Positions 22,764 to 30,625 of a DNA stretch of 36,082 bases are shown here, one piece after another (position 1 is the first letter of the stretch; the number at the start of each line of letters is the position of its first letter). The DNA is taken from contig PHEV01000018.1 of the NCBI GenBank assembly GCA_002843035.1, forward strand, positions 1 through 36,082, read 5' to 3'. Under the pieces are notes generated by a model. That model searched no databases. It was not told the origin of the DNA and saw only the letters and a list, made by a program, of their open reading frames with translations. Source of the stretch: Actinobacteria bacterium HGW-Actinobacteria-5. GTDB taxonomy: Bacteria; Actinomycetota; Actinomycetes; Propionibacteriales; Propionibacteriaceae. Both the position numbers and the translations under genes were made by a program.

Positions 22764-24941
22764 TTGAAGACGAACACGCGCGCGCTCATCGGCTGGCTGG
22801 TCAGCGTCCTGCTGCTGATCGGCCTCGCCCCGGCGCACAGCGCTGCAGCCGCCCTGCCGAAGCCGACCGGACTGAAGGCGCTGAGCACCAGCACCACGGC
22901 GATCGGGCTCGCCTGGACTCCGGTCGAAGGAGCGCCGCTGTACCGGGTGCAGTACTCGAAGTCGTCCTCGATGAGCGGCTCGAAGTACCTCACGGTGGAC
23001 ACGGCGTCCGCCGAACTGACCGGCCTCTCCGCGGGCAAGACCTACTACATCAAGACGCGTGTGGTCAGCGCGGACGGGGCGGGGCTCAGTTCGTACTCCG
23101 CAGCCCTGACGGTGAAGACCAGATCCTACGGCTACAGCTACCTTGCTCCGACCGGCCTCGCCGTGACTGCCGCCACCCCGACCAGCCTCGCGCTGAGCTG
23201 GAACAGCCGCGGTGAGGGGATCCGCTATCGGGTGAGCTGGAGCAAGAGCTCGACGTTCAGCGGTGCGAAGTACATCCGCGAGACCAGCACGAGCCTCACC
23301 CTCACCGGGCTGGACCCCGCCACCAAGTACTACCTCAAGGTCCGGGTCATCACGACGTCCGGCTCGAACCTCAGCGCCTACTCGCCGAAGATCTCTGCCA
23401 CCACCAGCAGCGACCTCGACCTGGCCGCCCCCGCGGACCTCACCCTGGTCAAGGCGGCACGGACCGCGGTCGCGCTCGCCTGGACGGCAGCGGACGAGGC
23501 CACCACCTTCGACATCCAGTACTCCCGGTACTCCTCGATGAGCAGCTCCGCCCACGCGTCCGCCGCCGGCCGGGACGCCGAGGTCTCGGGTCTCACCAAG
23601 GGCGTCACCTACTACTTCCGGATCCGCGCGGTCAGCAAGGACGGGGTGGCGCTCAGCCCCTACTCGTCCACCATCAGCGTGAAGACTCCGACCAGCACGA
23701 GCTCGACCTATCTCCCGCCGTCCGGCCTTGCCGTGATCGCGGACGCACCCGCGAAGCTCACCGCGACCTGGAAGTCCCGGGGCTCGGGCCTGACCTACCA
23801 GGTCCAGTACAGCACCGACCCGGGGATGGCGAACGGCCTCACCACCTCGACCACCTCGACCAGGGTCTCGATCGGCGGGCTCACCCCGTCCACCACCTAC
23901 TACCTGCGGGTACGCGTGATCACCAGCTCCGGCACCGCCCTGAGTTGGTACAACCGCCCTGTCGTCGAAGCCTCCACCAGCGACGCCGAACCGACGAAGC
24001 TCGTGGTCGCCTCCTACAACATCAAGTGCGCGAACTGCTACGGCGGCTACGAGAACGAGGGCACGTGGTACGAGCGGCGCGACGTGGTCGTGGCGAACGT
24101 CCTCGCCCAGAAGCCGGACGTGATCGGCTTCCAGGAGGCCTCCCAGGCCTGGCTCGAGGACGCCGACGGCAACAAGGTGAACCTCTCCCAGTTCGAGGAC
24201 CTGGTCAAGCGCATGGGCGCGCCCTACAAACTCACCAACACGGCCCGCAACAACTGCGTGAAGTCCACCACGCCCTCGAACTGCACCTACAAGGACCAGG
24301 GCGCATCGCAGGGCACGAAGATCATCTACAACAGCGACGTGCTGACCCTCCTGGCCCAGGGCTCGAAGAAGCTCACCGAGTTGCGGGCCAAGGACAACGA
24401 CCGTTACGTCGCCTGGGCGATCTTCGAGCACAAGGCGACGGGCAAGCGGTTCTTCTTCGCCGACACCCACCTCGAGCACATCGCCGACACCGCCGGGTCG
24501 ACGACCTGGTACGACCTGAAGGTCACCCAGACCAAGGAGGGCCTGGCCGAGATCGCGGCGCACAACCAGGGCCTGCCGACCTACTTCGTCGGCGACTTCA
24601 ACTCCAACAAGTGGTCGCTGCCGGCGAACGGGCCCTACGACGCGGTGCGCGCCACCGGACTGATCGACCCGCTCGGAAACACCTACCGCTCGACCACGAC
24701 CGCGCCGGGCGCAATCGTCCAGAAGCGGATCCGCACCAACTTCTCCAGCTACAACGACTACAAGCGGAAGGCGCCGTCGTTCAGCTACATCAACGGCACC
24801 TACATCGACTACGTGTTCACCTCACCCGGGATCGAGGTGCCGGAGTGGGAGACGGTCGTGGACGTGGACGCCGACGGCAACTTCATCGGGACCATCCCGT
24901 CCGACCACAACCTGCTGCGGGTGACCACGACGCTGCCGTGA
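22764..24941 (+). CDS. secreted protein with four FN3 domains and an EEP nuclease-like domain
   Basis: A 725-residue protein from TTG 22764 (GGGAG at 22753-22757). A signal peptide (MKTNTRALIGWLVSVLLLIGLAPAHSAAA) precedes four fibronectin type III repeats over about residues 31-410. Each has an LAW/LSW core and a TYY or KYY strand. The EEP domain has N419 in YNIKC, E458 in FQEAS, H569 in DTHLEH, D611 and N613 in GDFN, and D714-H715 in SDHN. It is a close paralogue of the upstream gene, with extra FN3 repeats and a CANC motif in place of CYSC. Extra cysteines near residues 500-512 (NNCV...SNC) may form a disulfide. Its substrate is unknown. Confidence 0.85.
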   Translation: MKTNTRALIGWLVSVLLLIGLAPAHSAAAALPKPTGLKALSTSTTAIGLAWTPVEGAPLYRVQYSKSSSMSGSKYLTVDTASAELTGLSAGKTYYIKTRVVSADGAGLSSYSAALTVKTRSYGYSYLAPTGLAVTAATPTSLALSWNSRGEGIRYRVSWSKSSTFSGAKYIRETSTSLTLTGLDPATKYYLKVRVITTSGSNLSAYSPKISATTSSDLDLAAPADLTLVKAARTAVALAWTAADEATTFDIQYSRYSSMSSSAHASAAGRDAEVSGLTKGVTYYFRIRAVSKDGVALSPYSSTISVKTPTSTSSTYLPPSGLAVIADAPAKLTATWKSRGSGLTYQVQYSTDPGMANGLTTSTTSTRVSIGGLTPSTTYYLRVRVITSSGTALSWYNRPVVEASTSDAEPTKLVVASYNIKCANCYGGYENEGTWYERRDVVVANVLAQKPDVIGFQEASQAWLEDADGNKVNLSQFEDLVKRMGAPYKLTNTARNNCVKSTTPSNCTYKDQGASQGTKIIYNSDVLTLLAQGSKKLTELRAKDNDRYVAWAIFEHKATGKRFFFADTHLEHIADTAGSTTWYDLKVTQTKEGLAEIAAHNQGLPTYFVGDFNSNKWSLPANGPYDAVRATGLIDPLGNTYRSTTTAPGAIVQKRIRTNFSSYNDYKRKAPSFSYINGTYIDYVFTSPGIEVPEWETVVDVDADGNFIGTIPSDHNLLRVTTTLP

Positions 24942-24969
24942 GCCATCCCCGCCCGTGGCGGCCGGGAGG

Positions 24970-27492
24970 TCAGCCGCGGGCGAGGAGCCGGTCGATCACC
25001 CGCTCGGCGGAGTGGCCGTCGTCGTAGGGGTTGAAGCGCTGCTGCCAGGCCCGGTACGCCTCGGCGTAGCGCGGCGCCTCTGCCTGCATGGCCAGGATCG
25101 CAGCGCCCACCTCGTCCTGGGTGCTCAGCAGCGGCCCGGGCGCGACCGGGGCGAGGTCGAAGTAGACCCCCCGCAGCGAGTCCCGGTACTCCTCGATGTC
25201 GGGGACGAAGAACAGCATCGGCCGGCCGGTCACCGAGAAGTCGAACATGACCGAGGAGTAGTCGGTGATCATCGCGTCCGCGGCGAGGAACAGGTCGGTG
25301 ATGTCGGGGTAGCTGGTCACGTCGATGATGCCGGGAAGGATCACGTCCGCGCCCGCCTCCATCGTCCGGGAGTGACCACGCAGCAGCAGCACGTAGTCGT
25401 CCCCGAGGTCCGCCACCAGTCGCTCCAGGTCGAGGAACGTCACCATCTCCGCGCGGTCCTCACGCCAGGTCGGCGCGTAGAGGACGGCGATCTTGTCCTC
25501 CGGAATGCCGAGCTGACGGCGCATCGGTTCACGCGGCGCGGTCAGCAGCAGGTCGTTGCGCGGGTAGCCCTCCTCCCAGATCGGCCGCTTCCAGTCGTAG
25601 GCGCTCTTGAAGATCTCCGAGCTGTGCGGGTTCTGGGACAGCAGGACGTCCCAGTTCGACCGCTCCTTGAGCAGGGCCCGGCGCATCACGATGTCCGTCG
25701 AGGGGCGATCCAGCCCGATCCGCTTGAACATGCTCCCGTGCCAGGTCTGGAGCACCACCTGGTACGGCATCCGCTGGAAGGACCGCTGGAGCCACTCGTT
25801 GGTGATCACGTACTTCGAGGTCTGCCGGGCCTCCCACCAGGCCTCCGTGCCGCGGACGACCGGGATGGCACCCTCGGGCACAGCCACCGCGGCGTCGATC
25901 ACCCCCCAGTAGCGCGGGACGTCGGGGAACCGGGCCGCCACCTCGCGGTCGAGCGCGAACGGATTGCAGTTCGCCTGCTTGCCCCCGAACGACTCGAAGT
26001 AGAACTGGTGCCTGCCCTGCATCGACGAACTCGTGTAGAGCTCGCGGAGCCGGCCCTGGTTGAAGCTGCCGAACTCCGACGCGGTCTGGGACGCGGACAG
26101 CGTGCAGGCGAGGCGCCGGCCCTCCGCCACGCCGAGGTGGCAGGTGAACAGGTCGAGCACGTCGCGTTGCGGCGCCTGCGCGATCACGCCGGCGTCCGCT
26201 GCGACCCGGAACCACGTCCCGTCGGGCCGCTGGCCGCGCAGCGTGTACCGGCCGGACATCGGCGGGACACCGCGCCGGCCCCAGGCGGAGGCGAGCCATG
26301 ATCCGTACGCCTCGAAGGTCCGGTCCGGCCGCACCTCGATGCTCATCGATCGCCGGGCCCTGCCCCCGACGAGGGTCAGCTGCGGCTCCGCGAGGTCGCC
26401 CAGCACCACGCCGGAGACCCTCACCCCCGGCACCGGTTCGTGCTCGATCGAGACCGCGGTGACCACGAGCATCGCCTCGGTGTCCCACAGCCGGAACACC
26501 CCGCCCTCACCGGTGTCGGCGAGCGGCGGCGTCGCCGGCCACGCGACCGGCGCGAGCGGGTCGATCGTCGACCGGGCGGTGTGTTCGTGACCGCGGGTGT
26601 CCGTGACCACCACGAAATGGCTGATCACCGGCAGCACGTCCCCGACCTCGGGGGTGTAGCGCCCCTCGTCCTCACCGGCCTCGGTGATCCCCGAGGGCCC
26701 GGCGGGATCCACCGGCGGCAGCGTCCCGGCGAGCCGGTACCGGCCGGGCGCGACGGCGGTGGCCCGCAGCGGGGTCACCCCCTGGACCGAACGGAGCTCT
26801 GCGCTTGCGAACTCCGGGCCCGCGCAGACCACCTCGAGGGAGACCTCGCGGCCCTCGAGGCGCGGGTTCTCGACCCGTACCCGGGGCCTGCCCACGCGGA
26901 ATTGCAGGCCGTTCCGGTCGTCCCACTCGGGAAGTGCCTGCACCCCGTCCTCGAACGTCCGGGGGAAGAGGTAGTACGCCGACGACAGCGACGTACGGCG
27001 GGTCAGCGTGCCCTTCGCGCGATGGCCTTCAGAGGAGATCAGGATCTCAACGGTCCAGCGCTTGGGCCGGCCGAGCGCCCACAGCGCGGCCGGATCGAAC
27101 CGGGCGACGAAACCCGACTTGGTGTAGTCGTCCATGGCGGCGCTGAGCCGGCTGTTGGCCAGCGGCTCGTCGTAGTTCTCGACCTCCGCCTCGACCGGCG
27201 GCACACCGAGGGCGGTCAACCGCACCCGGACGGTCGGAGGGGTGTCGGTGTAGCCGTGTCCCCGCTCGAACGCCCAGCCGCTCAACTCGAACCGGCCGTC
27301 CGGCAGCCAACGGGCCGCGTGCAGGTTGCCCACCCAGCCCAGCTGGAGCGGGGTGACCGTGTTCACGGTCCGCCGCACGAGGTGACGGCCGGTCGTGTAC
27401 GCACGCTGGATGCGCGGATCGCTCGACCGGGAGAGTCGGGACGGTATGCGCCGCGCATACCTCAGCCATCGGGACGGGTGGACGGGCAACAC
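24970..27492 (-). CDS. CDP-glycerol:poly(glycerophosphate) glycerophosphotransferase-family (TagF-like) polymerase
   Basis: An 840-residue protein from GTG 27492, with AAGGAG just upstream. The C-terminal half (from about 460) is the PF04464 catalytic domain: SKYVITNEWLQ, QTWHGSMFKRIG (near 583), GYPRND, VLYAPTWRED, LLRGHS, YPDITDLFLAADAMITDYSS (about 725-745) and FDFSVTGRPMLFF. The N-terminal 450 residues are beta-rich and lack TM segments; similar extensions occur in actinobacterial wall-polymer polymerases. TagF enzymes transfer polyol-phosphate units from a CDP-activated donor at the inner membrane face. It lies 23 bp after the fused cytidylyltransferase gene on the same strand, presumably one operon. 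The substrate may be glycerol or another polyol. Confidence 0.85.
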   Translation of the reverse strand: MLPVHPSRWLRYARRIPSRLSRSSDPRIQRAYTTGRHLVRRTVNTVTPLQLGWVGNLHAARWLPDGRFELSGWAFERGHGYTDTPPTVRVRLTALGVPPVEAEVENYDEPLANSRLSAAMDDYTKSGFVARFDPAALWALGRPKRWTVEILISSEGHRAKGTLTRRTSLSSAYYLFPRTFEDGVQALPEWDDRNGLQFRVGRPRVRVENPRLEGREVSLEVVCAGPEFASAELRSVQGVTPLRATAVAPGRYRLAGTLPPVDPAGPSGITEAGEDEGRYTPEVGDVLPVISHFVVVTDTRGHEHTARSTIDPLAPVAWPATPPLADTGEGGVFRLWDTEAMLVVTAVSIEHEPVPGVRVSGVVLGDLAEPQLTLVGGRARRSMSIEVRPDRTFEAYGSWLASAWGRRGVPPMSGRYTLRGQRPDGTWFRVAADAGVIAQAPQRDVLDLFTCHLGVAEGRRLACTLSASQTASEFGSFNQGRLRELYTSSSMQGRHQFYFESFGGKQANCNPFALDREVAARFPDVPRYWGVIDAAVAVPEGAIPVVRGTEAWWEARQTSKYVITNEWLQRSFQRMPYQVVLQTWHGSMFKRIGLDRPSTDIVMRRALLKERSNWDVLLSQNPHSSEIFKSAYDWKRPIWEEGYPRNDLLLTAPREPMRRQLGIPEDKIAVLYAPTWREDRAEMVTFLDLERLVADLGDDYVLLLRGHSRTMEAGADVILPGIIDVTSYPDITDLFLAADAMITDYSSVMFDFSVTGRPMLFFVPDIEEYRDSLRGVYFDLAPVAPGPLLSTQDEVGAAILAMQAEAPRYAEAYRAWQQRFNPYDDGHSAERVIDRLLARG

Positions 27493-27515
27493 GTGCTCCT
27501 TCAGTAACGTTCGGT

Positions 27516-28853
27516 TCAGCTGATCGTGGTGGGATTCGCCCTCGCCTGCTCGATCATTCCAGCAATGGCGATCGACTCAGCCTGACGGAAGCGGAACGAC
27601 TCGCTCAGGGAATTGCGGATCATCCAGGCGAACTCGGCAAGTTCGTAGCGCAGACCGTCGCCATCGAACTTGTAGTAGTACTTCTTGTTCTGCCTGCTGT
27701 CCTCGAACCGCGCCTCGAAGTACTCGGTGAGCCACCACGGCGCCGGCACGTAGACGTACCCGCGGGTGCCGGCGACGATGAGTTCGCCCTCGGCCTTCAC
27801 GCCCAGGCCGGTGCGCGCGGACGCGACGGCCGAGGGGTAGGTGAGGTCGATCCGGGAGAACACCTCGACCTCGGACCCGTCCGGGCGCAGCGAGGTGGTG
27901 CGGATGTCGGTGAACTCCGTGCCGAGCAGCTTCACCGCGGCCAGCAGCGGGTAGGTGGCCAACTCGGAGATGCTGCCGCCCGCCGAGCCGTGCAGCTCGC
28001 GGCCGTCGTGGACCAGCTTGGTGAAGGTGGCGTCCACCGACCTGATCCGGCCGATCGAGCCGCTCCTGGCCACGGCGACCATGCGCTGGAAGCCGGGCGC
28101 GAACGCGGTCTTGACCGCCTCGAGCAGCACGACCCCGCGCTCGGCCGCCCGCTCGTACAGGTCGGCGGTCTCGGCCCTGGACAACGTCATCGGCTTCTCG
28201 CACAGGACGTGCACCCCGGCGTCGATGGCCTGCCGCGCGTAGTCGTAGTGGGTCTCGTGCGGGGTCGCGATGTAGACCGCGTCGACGTGATTGAGCAGGT
28301 CGGCAAGGTGCTCGTTGGCCCACTCCAGTTCGAGCCGCTCCGCGAACTCCTTGGCCGCCCCGTAGCGGCGGCTGAAGACGGCCTCGACCGACACGCCGGA
28401 GACGAAGCGCGCCTCGGCGACGAAACGGGCGGCGATCCGTCCGGACCCGACCACGCCTACCCGGATCACGCCGGAGCTCTCGTTGCGCAGCTGGGTGCTG
28501 GACACCCCCTTGGTCCGCTCGAGGTAGACCACGTCGCAGTAGTCGCGAAGGTAGTCGAACTTGCCCAGCCAGTCCGAGCCGATCGCGAAGATGTCGATGC
28601 TGTGCTTCTGGATGTCCTGGACCTTCTGGCCCTCGTACTCCTCGATGATGATCTCGTCGGCGAGCCCGGACTCGGTCACGTTGCGGATCCGCTCCATGAG
28701 GCTCTGGGCCACGTTCAGCTTGCCGCGCGAGTCGTCGTAGTTCTCGGTGGTGACACCGACGATCAAGTAGTCGCCGAGCGCCTTCGCCCGCTCCAAGAGC
28801 CTCCGGTGACCCTCATGGAAGAGATCGAAGGTGCCGTAGGTGATGACTCGCAC
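27516..28853 (-). CDS. fused glycerol-3-phosphate-type cytidylyltransferase and Gfo/Idh/MocA oxidoreductase
   Basis: A 445-residue protein from GTG 28853. Residues 1-125 are a TagD-type nucleotidyltransferase: YGTFDLFHEGH with HxGH at 13-16, and RTKGVSST at 113-120 in place of RTEGISTT. After only a few linker residues, residues 130-445 are an NAD(P)-dependent Gfo/Idh/MocA oxidoreductase: IRVGVVGSGRIA (130-141), ATPHETHYDYARQAIDAG and CEKP (218-221). Known TagD makes CDP-glycerol. The fused partner could supply the polyol phosphate or work on another sugar; this is inference. It leads the operon with the TagF-like polymerase and shares a 59-bp divergent promoter region with the glycosyltransferase gene. 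Confidence 0.88.
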   Translation of the reverse strand: MRVITYGTFDLFHEGHRRLLERAKALGDYLIVGVTTENYDDSRGKLNVAQSLMERIRNVTESGLADEIIIEEYEGQKVQDIQKHSIDIFAIGSDWLGKFDYLRDYCDVVYLERTKGVSSTQLRNESSGVIRVGVVGSGRIAARFVAEARFVSGVSVEAVFSRRYGAAKEFAERLELEWANEHLADLLNHVDAVYIATPHETHYDYARQAIDAGVHVLCEKPMTLSRAETADLYERAAERGVVLLEAVKTAFAPGFQRMVAVARSGSIGRIRSVDATFTKLVHDGRELHGSAGGSISELATYPLLAAVKLLGTEFTDIRTTSLRPDGSEVEVFSRIDLTYPSAVASARTGLGVKAEGELIVAGTRGYVYVPAPWWLTEYFEARFEDSRQNKKYYYKFDGDGLRYELAEFAWMIRNSLSESFRFRQAESIAIAGMIEQARANPTTIS

Positions 28854-28884
28854 GTGCCTCGCTCCTGCGTCGGGTGGTCCTGCC

Positions 28885-28892
28885 TAGACTAT
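28885..28892. promoter_or_regulatory. overlapping divergent -10 elements
   Basis: TAGACT on the plus strand (28885-28890) and TAGTCT on the minus strand (28887-28892) overlap by four bases, between the starts of the divergent wall-polymer genes. Each has suitable spacing to its gene (ATG 28913; GTG 28853 with GCAGGAGCGAGG upstream). Only one polymerase could occupy the site at a time. Confidence 0.4.
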
Positions 28893-28912
28893 GCCACGAC
28901 CGAAAGGAAACC

Positions 28913-30577
28913 ATGCCACGGAAGAACCTCGCCAGAGCGGCCGTTCAGGAGGCGAGGGCGGCAGTCAGCGGCACCTGGCTGGGACATCGGCTGAGCCGGG
29001 CCACTCTCGACCGCAGGGATGACCCGATCCCGACCGGCGCCACCTTCCCGGACGCGCGCTACATCATCCTGGTCGGAGGGATTCCCCGGCACTACGCGGG
29101 CCGCACGGCGTCCATCCTCACCAAGACCCGGCTCTGGTACGAGACCGCCGGTATCGAGTCGACCATCGTGGCCCAGTTCAGTTCGGCCGAGCTGGACGAC
29201 ATCGCCCACGGCCTGCGCGAGAAGGGCATCCTCGCGCCGGGCGTCCAGCTCGCCAGCCTGCACGACTTCTACCCCGACGACACCAGCCACGACGGCCCCG
29301 CGATCGAGCACCCGCTGGAGGAGCCGGGCCTGCGCTGGATCAAGGAGAAGGAGCAGCCGGTCTACCGGTTCTTCGACGAGCACGGCGTGTACCGCATGTA
29401 CAAGCGTCTGGACTACGACGGCCGACTGATCGTGCGCGACTGGTTCAACGAGACCCGCTCCCGCACCCGCAGGGACGAGTTCCGCGCCGACGGCACCCTG
29501 AAGCGGACGGTCTACTGGGGGCTGGAGACCAACAAGCCTCGACAGGACATCTTCTACTCGCACAGCGGCGTGCCCCTGTTCAACCACTGGACGACCGAGT
29601 CCGCGGACGGCCTACGGATGGAGACCCAGCGGGTCACCCATTTCGACGAGTCGGGGGCGCCCTCGCGGGTCGAGTTCGGGTACGAGCCGGTCCTGCACGC
29701 CTGCCTCGACAACCTGGTCGGCGACGGCCTTGCCTTCATCACCGGCGAGGCGCGGGTCACCGACGAGACACTGCTCAACTACCACCGCCCCAACGTCAGG
29801 AAGCTGTTCGTGCTGCACAACGCGCACATCACCGAGCCCTACCTGGACGTCCACAAGATCCGCCCGGTCTACCAGCCGATGCTCTCCCGCCGGCAGGACT
29901 CGGACGCGATCGTCTTCCTCACCCGCACCCAGCGCGCCGAGGCGGAGGTGCACTTCGGAAAGCAGCCGAAGTTCCGGGTGATCCCCCACTCCGCCCAGGA
30001 GCCCACCCTCGACCCGACGGTTGCGCGCGACCTGAAGCGGGTGATCATGATGGCGCGCCTCGACCAGCAGAAGCAGGTCGACCATGCGATCGACGCGTTC
30101 AAGCGCGTGGTGGCGGAGGTTCCGGACGCGAAGCTCGACGTCTACGGACGCGGCGTGCTGCAGGCCAGCCTCACCGCCCAGATCAAGCGGCTCGGGCTGC
30201 AGAAGTCGGTGACGCTGAAGGGCTACACCACCAACCCGCACGCCGCCTACCAGGGCGCCGGGCTGTGCATCATGACCAGCCGGTACGAGGGAGCGCCGCT
30301 GACCCTGCTGGAGAGCCTGATGCACGAGACCCCAGTGATCAGCTACGACCTGAAGTACGGCCCGGTGGACATCATCACCGACGGGTTGAACGGGTTCCTC
30401 GTGCCCTACGGCGACACGAAGGCGATGGCCGCAAGGATCGTCCAGGTGCTCAAGGACCACGAGCTGCACGAACGGATGATCGCCTCGTCGCGCCTGTCCG
30501 CGGCGAACTTCCGCGAGGACGTGTTCGTACAGCGTTGGGCGGGCCTGTTCAGCTCGCTCGCGGATGCCCCGCGCTGA
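28913..30577 (+). CDS. glycosyltransferase family 4 (TagE-like)
   Basis: A 554-residue protein from ATG 28913, with GAAAGGAAA just before it. The C-terminal half is GT-B family 4: VIMMARLDQQKQVDHAIDAFKRV, LDVYGRGVLQASLTAQIKRLGLQKSVTLKGY, then the donor-binding motif SRYEGAPLTLLESL (EX7E type) and SYDLKYGPVDIITDGLNGFLV. The last segment is typical of TagE poly(glycerol-phosphate) glucosyltransferases and relatives. The N-terminal half, with YDGRLIVRDWFNETRSRTRRDEF and FLTRTQRAEAE, also fits TagE-like proteins. It probably adds a sugar to the wall polymer in the cytoplasm. The next gene follows after 48 bases with its own -10. Confidence 0.85.
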   Translation: MPRKNLARAAVQEARAAVSGTWLGHRLSRATLDRRDDPIPTGATFPDARYIILVGGIPRHYAGRTASILTKTRLWYETAGIESTIVAQFSSAELDDIAHGLREKGILAPGVQLASLHDFYPDDTSHDGPAIEHPLEEPGLRWIKEKEQPVYRFFDEHGVYRMYKRLDYDGRLIVRDWFNETRSRTRRDEFRADGTLKRTVYWGLETNKPRQDIFYSHSGVPLFNHWTTESADGLRMETQRVTHFDESGAPSRVEFGYEPVLHACLDNLVGDGLAFITGEARVTDETLLNYHRPNVRKLFVLHNAHITEPYLDVHKIRPVYQPMLSRRQDSDAIVFLTRTQRAEAEVHFGKQPKFRVIPHSAQEPTLDPTVARDLKRVIMMARLDQQKQVDHAIDAFKRVVAEVPDAKLDVYGRGVLQASLTAQIKRLGLQKSVTLKGYTTNPHAAYQGAGLCIMTSRYEGAPLTLLESLMHETPVISYDLKYGPVDIITDGLNGFLVPYGDTKAMAARIVQVLKDHELHERMIASSRLSAANFREDVFVQRWAGLFSSLADAPR

Positions 30578-30613
30578 CTTCGCAGACCCGAGCCGAGGGG
30601 TGACGGCAGGCAG

Positions 30614-30619
30614 TAAAGT
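30614..30619 (+). promoter_or_regulatory. candidate -10 element TAAAGT
   Basis: TAAAGT ends six bases before the ATG at 30626 and predicts a leaderless transcript for the pyruvyl transferase gene. Confidence 0.4.
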
Positions 30620-30625
30620 TCGCTC

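Noticed and set aside
21055-24563. Long reverse-strand open frames opposite the FN3-nuclease genes (519 and 642 codons)
   Set aside because: Their composition (runs of Gly, Arg, Val, Asp, His) mirrors the third-position G/C bias of the forward genes, which have clear domains. They are shadow frames.
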